From Verrucomicrobiota bacterium (GTDB lineage: Bacteria; Verrucomicrobiota; Verrucomicrobiia; Methylacidiphilales; JBCCWR01): a stretch of DNA of 51,046 nt. Where the stretch lies: assembly GCA_039192515.1 (NCBI GenBank), contig JBCCXA010000024.1, forward strand, positions 1 to 51,046, given 5' to 3'. Positions 1 through 8,451 of the stretch are shown one piece after another. The translations under genes and the position numbers were made by a program. The notes beneath the pieces are model-generated. The model did no database searches and was not told where the DNA came from. It worked only from the letters and a program-made list of their open reading frames with translations. Within the stretch, counting starts at the first letter, position 1, and each line of letters begins with the position of its first letter.

Positions 1-180
1 TGTTTTCAGGACTACTACTTCTCATTTTTGACCAGCTTTTGCGTCTATTGTACCTATTACCAGTCTTTTCTCACAGTCCTTTTATACACTCACCCCTTTC
101 CCATACTAAGCCAAATCACTTTTTCAGTGACAACTAATTAGGAAAGAGAGATCGACTTTGTAACGAAGGCATGCATGGCC

Positions 181-540
181 CTACTTCATTCTAGAAAACG
201 CGCCAATTTCACCTGTTTGATCGGAGAGTGAAAGCAAGCCATTTTCGAGATTAAAGTCAAAATCTTTGGGTAAGATATTTTTTCCAAAAGTTAGAGTAAC
301 TGTGTCAGCATCTTTGAAATTCCACTTCCCTTTGACCTCATTAAAATAGAAAGTCCCATCTTTCTCAAAAGTTATTTTCTTAGCTGCGAGGCGCACTTTG
401 TCGGATGTAGGTTCCCAACTCCCATGGATAGTATTTTGTTCCGAACTGCAGGAAGCCTTAAAAAGCAATACTATTACCAGGCATACCCGCAAGAATAAGC
501 CTGTCACACGACTTTCTAGAAAATTTTCTAAGAGCTGCAT
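181..540 (-). CDS. Small predicted lipoprotein of unknown function
   Basis: A 119-residue protein. A basic N-terminus is followed by a hydrophobic stretch (about residues 14-29) ending in KASC-SS, which resembles a lipoprotein signal with the lipidated Cys at about residue 31; the Lys at position -3 is unusual for a lipobox. The mature part has a GSWEP start and alternating strands (ITFEKDGTFYF, GKWNFKDADTVTLTF), like the small lipocalin-type beta-barrel domains of bacterial envelope proteins. It is transcribed away from the TonB-like gene at 727, so the 186 bases between them should hold both promoters. No function can be assigned; the envelope location is an inference from the signal sequence. 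Confidence 0.6.
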   Translation of the reverse strand: MQLLENFLESRVTGLFLRVCLVIVLLFKASCSSEQNTIHGSWEPTSDKVRLAAKKITFEKDGTFYFNEVKGKWNFKDADTVTLTFGKNILPKDFDFNLENGLLSLSDQTGEIGAFSRMK

Positions 541-726
541 AAACGAAAAGGCTTAGTCTGCCATGCTGCAAACGTGTGTCATTTATGTTACGATTACGTG
601 ACAAAGTCAAAGAAATTGTGAGATCTAGAATCATAGTTAGTTAAATAGAGCGTGTTTATAACTGGCTTAGCTTTAGAAAAAGCCTGATTTGTCGATATTT
701 AAAAGTCGTTACTTTAATTATAAAGA

Positions 727-1521
727 ATGAATAAAAAGCGCGCAGATAATCTAAAATACTGGCATCTAGGCTGGCTCCAATACTTCTTTGTCGCATGCTT
801 GATTATTGACCAAAATCACAGCGCAACAATAGCAGCACCGCCTGCAGTCAAATTGGCTTATTATCCCCTATACCCTCGCGAACAACTTTTAAATGGAGAT
901 GTTGGAAATGTCAAAGTTCTGGTCCTTGTAGACAAAAAGGGCAGAGTTTCTGATGCTAAAGTTGAAGTCTCCAGCCACCCAGCATTTGCTAACGCAGCAC
1001 TCAGGGCAATAAGGAATTGGAGATTTGAGCCATTTGTTGTAGATGGTGTTGCTCGCTCGGTGAAAGTAAGACAACCATTTAGATTTGTGCAATCGGTAGA
1101 TTCATTTTTTGCGCTAGAGCCACTAAAAAGGTATAAGAAATCCAGTGAGCTATTTCCTGTAGAGGCATATAAGCCCGCTTACCCTAGGGCTTTTAACTCC
1201 TATAACTCAAAAGATTATTGTGATGTAATCATTACAATGAATGAGCTTGGTAAGGTTGTTAGAACAGAGATTGAGCAAGTTACGCACCCTGTATTCATAA
1301 AGCCATCAATTGAGGCAGCAAAGCTATGGAAATTTACTCCCTTCACCCGTTGGGACAATTTTGAGAGGATGAAGGGTTATACAGCAGACTTTATTAACGA
1401 GAGCTACGGTAGAATCAAAATGAGGTTGACCTTTCTTTATGGAATACAACTAGGTGAAGAGTTAGAGATGGTTCAAGAGAAGATACTGAAGTCGTCTAAT
1501 AAGCAATATGCTAACAAGTAG
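727..1521 (+). CDS. Protein with two TonB C-terminal-like domains
   Basis: A 264-residue protein with a hydrophobic N-terminal segment (about residues 12-27) that could be a signal peptide or anchor. Two copies of the TonB C-terminal fold follow. The first, about residues 45-120, carries YPREQLLNGDVGNVKVLVLV, an HPAFANAALRAIRNWRFEP helix and a VRQPFRF strand. The second, about residues 150-240, has YPRAFNS, HPVFIKPSIEAAKLWKFTPF and a final strand near RLTFLY. The proline-rich spacer of a true TonB is missing and no ExbB/ExbD genes are nearby, so it is better read as a TonB-family periplasmic protein than as the energy transducer. The second copy is more divergent, with an insertion before its last strand. 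Confidence 0.75.
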   Translation: MNKKRADNLKYWHLGWLQYFFVACLIIDQNHSATIAAPPAVKLAYYPLYPREQLLNGDVGNVKVLVLVDKKGRVSDAKVEVSSHPAFANAALRAIRNWRFEPFVVDGVARSVKVRQPFRFVQSVDSFFALEPLKRYKKSSELFPVEAYKPAYPRAFNSYNSKDYCDVIITMNELGKVVRTEIEQVTHPVFIKPSIEAAKLWKFTPFTRWDNFERMKGYTADFINESYGRIKMRLTFLYGIQLGEELEMVQEKILKSSNKQYANK

Positions 1522-1558
1522 CTCAGTTTGTACAAGTCTCTTAGGTTCTAGGGAACGG

Positions 1559-1603
1559 AGTAAAATCTGTTATTTCATGCCGAAATAAAGGGGATGCTTT
1601 ACT
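1559..1603 (+). terminator. Stem-loop after the TonB-like gene, possible terminator
   Basis: TTATTTC and GAAATAA pair around an ATGCC loop (1570-1588), enclosed by AGTAAA and TTTACT (1559-1564, 1598-1603). It lies 38 bases past the stop codon. There is no clean T-run, so termination is only a possibility. Confidence 0.35.
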
Positions 1604-1823
1604 TTATAGCGCTTCCACTTCTTTACCTTAACCCTCCGGTTAGCGCGGTCTGTCGACAAAAACTTGCCCTGGCTCCGACTATCGCCCTCGGCTTCGCTTG
1701 GTTTTTTATGCAGTAGCAATCCCAAAATGCTTAACATAACGCTTCTAAAATAATTAAACAGTCGAGGTTGTCAAGTATATGGTAATACTAAAAATATATG
1801 GTATTTCGAAATCAGATAAATCT

Positions 1824-1900
1824 TTTAACTCGAGCTACGACATAAAAATTTAAAGATTTGCATAAGATCTTGGATCCAAAAAACTTAGACCTTGTAGTTC
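1824..1900 (+). repeat. Dispersed repeat, copy A
   Basis: Begins with TTTAACTCGA, then after 19 bases AAGATTT-GCATA-AGATCTT (1853-1871), an inverted repeat with one mismatch, then an A6 tract and CTTAGAC. Copy B at 3024 has the same starting 10-mer, the same 19-base spacing, a perfect inverted repeat and a matching A-tract. Copy C is at 4144. All three point the same way. Confidence 0.6.
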
Positions 1901-2070
1901 CAAAAAATCCGATGCTTTTATTAAGCCAAGAGTTGTTTATCGTCTATCAAGAATCTCTAGAAATGCGTTACTTGTAACTCTTTTTAGTTAAATTTGAGGA
2001 GGGGTGCTTAATTTATCGATCTTTAAGTCTCTACTGCATCGCTCGGGTTGAAGGTCGATAAGGGGAAGAA

Positions 2071-2709
2071 GTGATAGTTCAAATGTACATGACCAAAGAT
2101 GTGCAAACGGTTTCTCCCGAAACATCGATGCATGAAGCAATCGCTAAGATGGTCAGACATAAAATTAGGCGACTGGTCGTTTTGAGTACAGAGGGTCGAA
2201 TTATTGGAATAGTAAGCGAAGGGGATATTGCTAAAAACTACCCAAGCAATGTAAACCCTTTTTCAGCAGCTGGACCTGAAAGCATTCCGGGTGCAAAAGA
2301 CGTTAGAGGAATTTTATCTAAAAATGTCATCACCATCTCTCAGAATCAGCCGTTAGAAGAAGCTGCCAAAGTAATGGCTGATTACCATGTTGGCGGTTTA
2401 CCCGTCGAGCACGACAATAAGCTAGTGGGAATTATAACAGAGTCTGATATCTTCAGGGCTTTCGTAAGAATATTGTCTAGTGAAGAGGGGACAGCTCGCA
2501 TCACTTTTGGTTTAAGTGAAAATGAAAATATTTTATCTTTCCTCATCGAGTTAGTAAAAAAGCATAATGTCAAGCTGCTAAGCTTCCTAAACTACCAGAG
2601 TCAAGGTCGAAATTTTGGAGTAGCCAAGATATCAGGCCGACAAATACAGGGATTCGTTGATGAGCTTTGGGACTCTGGACACTCAGTTGAGAATGTCCTG
2701 CGAAAGTAG
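2071..2709 (+). CDS. CBS-domain pair plus ACT-like domain protein (AcuB-like)
   Basis: A 212-residue soluble protein. Two CBS motifs (residues about 5-55 and 80-135) show the usual pattern: MTKDVQTVSPETSMHEAI with RLVVLSTEGRIIGIVSEGDI, then LSKNVITISQNQPLEEA with GGLPVEHDNKLVGIITESDI. The last 70 residues (from about ARITFGLSENE) look like an ACT-type regulatory domain. CBS pairs commonly bind adenine nucleotides and regulate partner proteins; AcuB-type CBS-ACT proteins are the closest layout I recognise. The start is GTG at 2071 just after AGGGGAAGAA; ATG codons at 2083 and 2089 are alternatives. It stands alone, flanked by repeat copies A and B, so no partner can be named from context. Confidence 0.8.
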   Translation: MIVQMYMTKDVQTVSPETSMHEAIAKMVRHKIRRLVVLSTEGRIIGIVSEGDIAKNYPSNVNPFSAAGPESIPGAKDVRGILSKNVITISQNQPLEEAAKVMADYHVGGLPVEHDNKLVGIITESDIFRAFVRILSSEEGTARITFGLSENENILSFLIELVKKHNVKLLSFLNYQSQGRNFGVAKISGRQIQGFVDELWDSGHSVENVLRK

Positions 2710-3270
2710 TCTTCTCTGAAAGTGTGAGTCAACCTTCAAACTATTAAAATATTTTTTAGTTTAAGTCAGTTTAAGGATCCGCAATCACACTTCTCTTGGT
2801 TTCACTATGCAACACATGGTATAATCAGATATTGGTCCTTTTATCCTGACCCAAGACATTCCCTTAAGAAGATCTTATCATCTTGTAGGCCGACAGGTAA
2901 CATGAAAGTCTTCATTCTTTCATATTACTTGACTCCTGATTTTTACAATCGGTGCTATGCTAAGTTTAGACCTGCCAGTATCTACTGCCATGATTGGAAA
3001 TAAAACTTAAGCAACAATATGACTTTAACTCGAATGAGGCTCTAGAGATTGAAAGATCTGTGCAAGATCTTGGCCTTAAAAAACATAGAGTCTCTTAGAA
3101 ATATCACCTTTTGAACCCATATCGCACTTTTATCTGGATTGGCACTTCGCGCTTCTTCGCTTGCTGGTAAGAGCTGCGTTCAGACGATACGATGTTACAT
3201 CTTCAGAGACTCTCTTTTTCTTGCGGCTCAAGCTTCTATGCACATCGTTCAACTTCTATGAGATCCTGGC
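2710..3270. other. 561-base intergenic region
   Basis: No supported gene. An AT-rich inverted repeat AAACTA...TAGTTT lies at 2738-2762 just after the CBS gene, and a short AAGAT-CTTATC-ATCTT inverted repeat at 2869-2884. The second half is repeat copy B (3024-3240). Both flanking genes end here (convergent). Confidence 0.5.
3024..3240 (+). repeat. Dispersed repeat, copy B
   Basis: TTTAACTCGA, 19 bases, then the perfect inverted repeat AAGATCT-GTGCA-AGATCTT (3053-3071) and AAAAAACATAGA. Further on, AGAAATATCACC (about 3097-3108) and a TTTTTCTTGCGGCTCAAG block near 3214-3231 match copy C (AGAAGTATCACC; TTTTCGTTGCTCAAG). A and B therefore match at the left, B and C along about 150-200 bases. 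Confidence 0.6.
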
Positions 3271-4059
3271 TTAATCACCATCTATGATATCTCCGAGCCC
3301 ACCTAATACGGATCCCTCACCTTTACGTTGCCCTCCTTTTGAGGGAGCGTGAGCAATAATACGGTCACACATTCTTGAGAAAGGCAAACTTTGTAAATAA
3401 ACTCTCCCAACGCCACGAAGGGTTGCTAAGAATAAACCTTCTCCACCAAAGAACATGGATTTGAGATTGCCGGCTCGCTCTATGGAGTAGTCAATCCCTT
3501 CTGTAAAAGCGACAATACAGCCAGTATCTATCCGTAATGTTTCGTTATTTAGGTCCTTGGAAATTACTGAGCCGCCAGCATGGATAAATGCCATGCCATC
3601 GCCTTGTAATTTTTGTAGAATAAAGCCCTCTCCGCCAAAAAAGCCTGCGCCTAATCTCTTGTTAAAAGCGATACTAATTTTGGTTCCTTTAGCTGCGCAT
3701 AAAAATGCGTCTTTTTGGCAAAGTAACGAGCCGTAATGTTGTTCTAAGTTGATAGGTATAATTTGACCAGGAAATGGGGCAGCAAAAGCTACTCTAGATT
3801 TATCAGAATGATGGTTTGTGAAATGTGTCATAAAGATGGATTCACCAGTCAGGGCTCGTTTACCAATGCTTAAGAGCTTCCCCATCATTCCTTCATTCGG
3901 ATCAGAGCCGTCTCCCATCTTAGCTTCAAAGACGATGCCTTGTTCCATATAATTCATAGCTCCCGCCTCTGCGACGACCGTTTCATTAGGGTCGAGTTCT
4001 ACTTCGACAATTTGCATGTCGTTGCCAAATATTTCAAAGTCTATTTCATCACACTGCAT
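3271..4059 (-). CDS. AIM24 / TIGR00266 family protein
   Basis: A beta-strand-rich, glycine-rich protein of 262 residues, matching the AIM24 (DUF124, TIGR00266) family: [20 protein letters not shown] near the N-terminus, [11 protein letters not shown] in the middle, and the repeated FFGGEGF / [16 protein letters not shown] blocks. Bacterial members are cytoplasmic or peripheral proteins of unknown function; a yeast relative is mitochondrial. The frame stays open to a TTG at 4074, but the ATG at 4059 is preferred because GGAG lies about 9 bases upstream. The gene sits between repeat copies B and C. Family call is firm; the function is unknown. Confidence 0.85.
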   Translation of the reverse strand: MQCDEIDFEIFGNDMQIVEVELDPNETVVAEAGAMNYMEQGIVFEAKMGDGSDPNEGMMGKLLSIGKRALTGESIFMTHFTNHHSDKSRVAFAAPFPGQIIPINLEQHYGSLLCQKDAFLCAAKGTKISIAFNKRLGAGFFGGEGFILQKLQGDGMAFIHAGGSVISKDLNNETLRIDTGCIVAFTEGIDYSIERAGNLKSMFFGGEGLFLATLRGVGRVYLQSLPFSRMCDRIIAHAPSKGGQRKGEGSVLGGLGDIIDGD

Positions 4060-4408
4060 AATTCGTAACTCCAATTATCGTCCTCTAAAGTAACGTTATC
4101 TCTATCAATATCAAATAGCTATGTGTCTAACCACTTGCCACGATTAATACTCGAGGTTTCCGAAGATCTGCATAAGATCTCTGCATCGAGTAGCATAAAG
4201 CTTCCAAGAAGTATCACCATTGGATACAGCTTGATAGATGGTATGCTTTTCGTTGCTCAAGTCTTCATAGAGCTCGATTATATTCCCTTGACTATGATTC
4301 GAGCGAAATACCGTTTGTTCTTAGGCACATAGTTAATAAGTTAGAATTGTAATTATTGCAATGTTCTATTTAATTGCACTTCGTTTTGGAAAGTGACAGA
4401 TTAAGCAT
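4060..4408. other. 349-base intergenic region
   Basis: Divergent region between the AIM24 gene and the GYF-domain gene, so it should carry promoters for both. It holds repeat copy C. A 69-codon open frame (4123-4332) lies over the repeat and has no protein-like features. Confidence 0.5.
4144..4270 (+). repeat. Dispersed repeat, copy C
   Basis: TTAATACTCGA, then AAGATCT-GCATA-AGATCTC (4163-4181), then AGAAGTATCACC and TTTTCGTTGCTCAAG. It matches copy B best. The spacer between the left motif and the inverted repeat is 8 bases here, against 19 in A and B. Confidence 0.55.
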
Positions 4409-4861
4409 ATGGATTCCACGGATACCGAAGAGATTTATATACTTCGCGGCGAGGAGAAGCTTGGCCCCTATGATGTTTACCAAATCGCTACCTTTTGGCA
4501 GAAGAGTGACTTTTTGGAAGAGGATTTTATTTGGAAGGACGGAATGGATGAATGGGCTAGTATCCAAGATTTTCTTGATACTAATGCAGAGGTGCTTGAA
4601 ATGCTTCTATTTGAAGAAAGTGAGCAAGCATTAGAACGAGAAGATTTTGAGATCTCAGAAGCAGATCACGCTGGCGCATATGCTTCTGCTGATATTGGCT
4701 ACGGAAACTATTTTGTTGAATCCTTACAAAGGATTGAAATAAACCTTGGAGATTTGCAGTCACAGGTCAACTCAGTTCAGGAGCTTATAGAACTTCTTAG
4801 ATATGATCTTGCTACTGCTTTTCAACAAAATTCCTTGAGTCCTGATTCTGAAAAGGCTTGA
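4409..4861 (+). CDS. GYF_2-domain protein with C-terminal helix
   Basis: A 150-residue acidic protein. Residues about 8-55 (IYILRGEEKLGPYDVYQIAT, then EEDFIWKDGMDEWASI) match the GYF_2 (DUF4339) domain, a small putative peptide-binding module that often sits beside membrane domains in bacteria. The remainder is acidic and then helical (about residues 100-135, LQRIEINLGDLQSQVNSVQE), probably a coiled coil. There is no signal peptide or membrane segment. It precedes the kinase-like gene on the same strand by 226 bases. The role is unknown; binding of a protein partner is the family-based guess. Confidence 0.7.
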   Translation: MDSTDTEEIYILRGEEKLGPYDVYQIATFWQKSDFLEEDFIWKDGMDEWASIQDFLDTNAEVLEMLLFEESEQALEREDFEISEADHAGAYASADIGYGNYFVESLQRIEINLGDLQSQVNSVQELIELLRYDLATAFQQNSLSPDSEKA

Positions 4862-5087
4862 TGATGTGAAGGATTCATAAAAATTAGACCAATCGAAATG
4901 ACTCGGCACTCTTATCTGCTATAACAAATGATTGATTTAATTATTTTATTAGATAGGATGTAGAGGACGTTTAAACAGTTAATAGCTTACAATTAGATTG
5001 CTTTTAGGCTCCTGGGTAGAAAAATATCGTAAATTATAGTAATTATTGTATATTCTTGCCGATATAGTAATAGAACTAGGTGTAAAA

Positions 5088-6467
5088 ATGGTTAGGGAAA
5101 GGGAAATAGCAAGTGGCTTTAAGCAACAGAGCCATGCAGAAGGAAATTTATTAAGTCTGGGTGAATTTGCAGGTAAATTCTCTCATGATTTAGGAAATGT
5201 CCTTGAAGTAGTGCATGCGAATCTTGAATACGTTTTATCTGAAAAGAGTAACAACTTAACACATGATCAGAGACAGTCTTTACAGGATGCCTTAGATGCC
5301 TGTGCAACTGGAGCAGCGGTTAGCCATCAGTTGCTTGGTTATGCTCGCAAGCAGTCTTACGATGCAAAGGAGCTGAGCTTAAGAGAACTCATCTTAGATG
5401 TGGTTAATTTATGTAGTTATTCTTTTGAATCTGGCTTTGAATTTATACTAGACGAAGTGCTAGCTGAACGTGATATACTTGTCCACGCCAGCTACTCAAT
5501 TTTAGGTTACAGCTTAGTGACCGTTCTTAAGGATGTAAGAGAGGCTTTGGTTACTGATGGCCGTATTTTTATCCAGGTGGATACCGATGAGTACTTTTCC
5601 CATATTTTTGTTACTGAGGAAACGGGCGGTTTATTAAGGCTCAAAGAAGGCGAAACAGGCACCCAGGATAGTTCAAATGTCAGTTTAGATGTGGTTCATG
5701 GTGTCTTAGAAAAGCAGGGCGGAGCTCTTACGATACAGGGTGATAGCGAATTTGGCGCCTCTATTGTTATCTCAATACCCTTATCGTCTTCTCAGCCTCT
5801 CGGAAACGCAGATCAGTATCAACAGGACACAAACGCGCTTCAAGAAAAACAAGAAGATAACTTAGATAAAGAAAACCAGATGAAAGTGGGAGCGCCGAAG
5901 CGGCACTTTCTTAGGAAAACACAGCCGGTTAATTTTAAAGACTTTAGAGAATCAGCCACGAGTGCTCAAGAGCTTCAAAAAATGTCTGTTATGGTGGTAG
6001 ATGATGATGCTCTTGTTAATAGAAGTTTAGGTCGCTTAATGAACCGGATAGGTTTCGGAGAGGTTGAAGCGACAACAAATCCTTTAGAGGCCCTTGATAA
6101 AGTTCGCTCAGGGTTCTTACCCGAATGGTTTTTCGTAGACTACTCTATGCCAGAAATGAATGGTTTAGAATTTTTGGAGCATCTAAGTGAGTTCCGTGAA
6201 CAGCAGAGCTTTGTCAAAGATTGGTATCCTCAATTTGTTCTAATTAGTGCTTATCCGCCTGACGAATTGAAAAAACTGATAGGCAAGTCTCGTCTTGAAA
6301 AACTAACTACGCTGACCAAACCTTTTACAATTGAAACGATACGCAATTTGGTGGAGGCTCCATCTAAAGCGGATCTCCATAATAAGCCCATTATTCGACT
6401 TAGCACAACCAATACAGAGAAGCGTAAAACGGCCTGTTTTTTTGGGACCTTTGGCTCATCTCCTTGA
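5088..6467 (+). CDS. Degenerate histidine kinase fused to a receiver domain
   Basis: A 459-residue soluble protein. A short N-terminus leads into a HisKA-like helix with GKFSHDLGNVLEVVHANLEY (His at about 33). The ATPase-like part (about residues 90-235) keeps the overall fold and the end pattern VVHGVLEKQGGALTIQGDSE...GASIVISIPL, but the N-box Asn is replaced (TVLKDVREAL) and the DxGxG box reads EETGG, so ATP binding is doubtful. After an acidic linker comes a receiver domain (about 298-430) with acidic residues VVDDD and the likely phospho-acceptor Asp at about 351 in FFVDYSMPEMNG. The start was placed at the ATG at 5088; an upstream TTG at 5046 would add 14 residues. It converges with the next gene after 16 bases. 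Confidence 0.75.
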   Translation: MVREREIASGFKQQSHAEGNLLSLGEFAGKFSHDLGNVLEVVHANLEYVLSEKSNNLTHDQRQSLQDALDACATGAAVSHQLLGYARKQSYDAKELSLRELILDVVNLCSYSFESGFEFILDEVLAERDILVHASYSILGYSLVTVLKDVREALVTDGRIFIQVDTDEYFSHIFVTEETGGLLRLKEGETGTQDSSNVSLDVVHGVLEKQGGALTIQGDSEFGASIVISIPLSSSQPLGNADQYQQDTNALQEKQEDNLDKENQMKVGAPKRHFLRKTQPVNFKDFRESATSAQELQKMSVMVVDDDALVNRSLGRLMNRIGFGEVEATTNPLEALDKVRSGFLPEWFFVDYSMPEMNGLEFLEHLSEFREQQSFVKDWYPQFVLISAYPPDELKKLIGKSRLEKLTTLTKPFTIETIRNLVEAPSKADLHNKPIIRLSTTNTEKRKTACFFGTFGSSP

Positions 6468-6483
6468 GACCACTGGTATCCAT

Positions 6484-8352
6484 TTAGTTGTTGACTGGAG
6501 GCAGGATGCCTGACTGTGTATCTAAAGGGCTTTTTGTTGCAGGTAGAAGTCCTCTTTTTTCAGGAGAAGGCTTTGATAAGATGGGCTTCAGAGTACTTGG
6601 TCCAGTTTGAGCAGGGCTTAGTAGTCTATTGGTTGGGGTGGTGGCTTGTTTCTCGTTATTGGGCAAAGTTTTATTTGCAACGAGAGATTGCATAAAAGGG
6701 CTGAGGGATGAATCAGGTTGCTTTTTAGCTAAAGCTATAGCCTGACTACTAACATTATATGAGTGGGCGATGTTTCGGTTCTTTTTTAGGATTTCTTCAT
6801 AGACAGATAAGCTTTTGTGAGGATATCTAAATTTTTGATAAAGCTTGGCCAGAGTAAGTTTTAATCTAACTTTTTCTCGTGGGTCGATTTGAAAATTGAT
6901 GGCCTTTTGGTATGCCATCTCGGTTGGTTCAAGTTGGTCCTCAATTTCTAGCATAATCTCAGCATAGCCTTCCCAGCTTGTGGGAGAAGGAATCTTAGTG
7001 ACCAGATCTTCTAAATTTTTACGTGCATCTGTGAGCTTGTTATTTAAAACCTGCAAGCGAATCATCCTTAAAATTAGCCATGATAAATCAGCAGTATTAT
7101 TCTGGTTGGCATGTAAAAGCGAAGATGCAAAGTCCCCTTTGAAAGGACGGTACAACGGGTCCCCCACCATGGTCATGGTCCAGGATAGGGCAGGCTGAGC
7201 ACTGTAGGCTGCTTCAGCAAATGATAACCCGCTCATAAGGCTAGCATAGAATATTGCAATGTTGGGTGTGAATCTTAAATAGGGTTCATATACAGAGCCC
7301 ATGGTAGCACAGGCTCCTTTGCTAAGGAGGGGGCCAACCCAGAATTTTTTTGAGTTGCGGACACTACCTGCACTAAAAGAGTGAAGGTGATACGCGATAG
7401 CTCCAGGTCGAAAACGAAAATGTTCTTGATTAAGTGCGCCTGCTATATTGCCAGAATACCAGCCGGCATAGATTGCAGCATCTGGGATAGGTATGAATGG
7501 GGCAAAGATTGGGCCTTTATTATCGAGAGTGGTGTGCAATCCGGATTTTTTCAAGATCTCTGCACTATTAGTGATCCACAAATCCCCAATATAATAACGA
7601 TCTTTGGAGTCAGAAATACCTCGTGCATCAAAGTACGCTTTTCCAGTCAATTCAGTTTTCTCAATTCGAATAGGCTCATCAATCATTCTTTTGACTATCT
7701 TGGTGCTAGGGCCGTCAAGTCGGCAGACCAGTGTCATTTTATCTGCAAAACTTTGATTAAATGGCCTAGGTTCTCTTTCATAATAATAAGGATTGAGAAC
7801 AAATGCCTCTAATGGATATTTTTCATATCCAATAAGAGCTAGCTCCGAATCCACAGAAGCGTAGTCATGCAAAAGATTGGTAGGCAAACGAAGTGAAGGA
7901 GTATAATTGGGATCCTTCGAAATTTTAAGGGGGACTCCTTTGATAAGAACGATGGCCCATAGTGGAAAATTTTTTGCTCCTTTAATCTTTATTTTCTCTT
8001 GCGTTAGTAGCTTGAGAGTTGCAGGTTTACGCTCAAGTAATCTTTTTTCTAGAAGATACGCTTCAAGAGGTTTACGAATAAATTTGTCATATTGTTCTCG
8101 AGTAATTTGCTCTGTTATGGGTGCATTAACCGCTAATATTCGGTCATTGGGTATGTTGCGCTTTTGGGCGTAATATTCTGCCAACTCTTTGGAATCAGGA
8201 GCATTATGATTGTATATAACGAGTATCTTCTGATGCCCACTTTCCGTAAAGCTAGTTTGAGCATAAATACATGAATGCAGAAAGGTGACGGTAGCAACGA
8301 GAGTATGGTTAGCTATTAATTGTCTGACCCTAAAAAGAATGGACTTCAGCAT
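6484..8352 (-). CDS. TIGR03790 family protein with helical-repeat tail
   Basis: A 622-residue protein. An N-terminal hydrophobic segment ending near YAQTS suggests export. The body follows the TIGR03790 family: KILVIYNHNAPDSKELAEYY near the start, IPNDRILAV, LIKGVPLKI, SVDSELALI, a CRLDGP block, YAGWYSGNIAGALN and WVGPLLSKGACATMGSVYEP, ending with the MVGDPLYRPF motif at about residue 405. The family is of unknown function and patchily distributed in Verrucomicrobiota, Planctomycetota and Acidobacteriota. After it comes a helical stretch (about 420-550) resembling TPR repeats and then a low-complexity, proline- and lysine-rich tail. It diverges from mqnC. No enzymatic role can be stated. Confidence 0.8.
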   Translation of the reverse strand: MLKSILFRVRQLIANHTLVATVTFLHSCIYAQTSFTESGHQKILVIYNHNAPDSKELAEYYAQKRNIPNDRILAVNAPITEQITREQYDKFIRKPLEAYLLEKRLLERKPATLKLLTQEKIKIKGAKNFPLWAIVLIKGVPLKISKDPNYTPSLRLPTNLLHDYASVDSELALIGYEKYPLEAFVLNPYYYEREPRPFNQSFADKMTLVCRLDGPSTKIVKRMIDEPIRIEKTELTGKAYFDARGISDSKDRYYIGDLWITNSAEILKKSGLHTTLDNKGPIFAPFIPIPDAAIYAGWYSGNIAGALNQEHFRFRPGAIAYHLHSFSAGSVRNSKKFWVGPLLSKGACATMGSVYEPYLRFTPNIAIFYASLMSGLSFAEAAYSAQPALSWTMTMVGDPLYRPFKGDFASSLLHANQNNTADLSWLILRMIRLQVLNNKLTDARKNLEDLVTKIPSPTSWEGYAEIMLEIEDQLEPTEMAYQKAINFQIDPREKVRLKLTLAKLYQKFRYPHKSLSVYEEILKKNRNIAHSYNVSSQAIALAKKQPDSSLSPFMQSLVANKTLPNNEKQATTPTNRLLSPAQTGPSTLKPILSKPSPEKRGLLPATKSPLDTQSGILPPVNN

Positions 8353-8451
8353 TTTTAATTAAATATAAAGAATAACATAGATATAGTCCAATTGCTACAC
8401 ATCAAGAACATAACTTGGAAGTTCCCTTTATTTAGCTTATAGTATGATAAT

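Larger units (their letters stand above)
1522..2070. other. 549-base intergenic region
   Basis: No convincing open frame. It holds the stem-loop at 1559-1603, an AT-rich middle part and copy A of the dispersed repeat at 1824-1900. The 3' end (2055-2070) has AGGGGAAGAA, a plausible ribosome binding site for the CBS protein. Confidence 0.6.

Noticed and set aside
1640..1720. Terminator-like GC stretch before TTTTTT near 1711
   Set aside because: The sequence before the T-run does not form a convincing stem on either strand.
4123..4332. 69-codon plus-strand frame over repeat copy C
   Set aside because: It lies across the repeat, has no ribosome binding site or protein-like pattern, and the equivalent frame is not kept in copies A and B.
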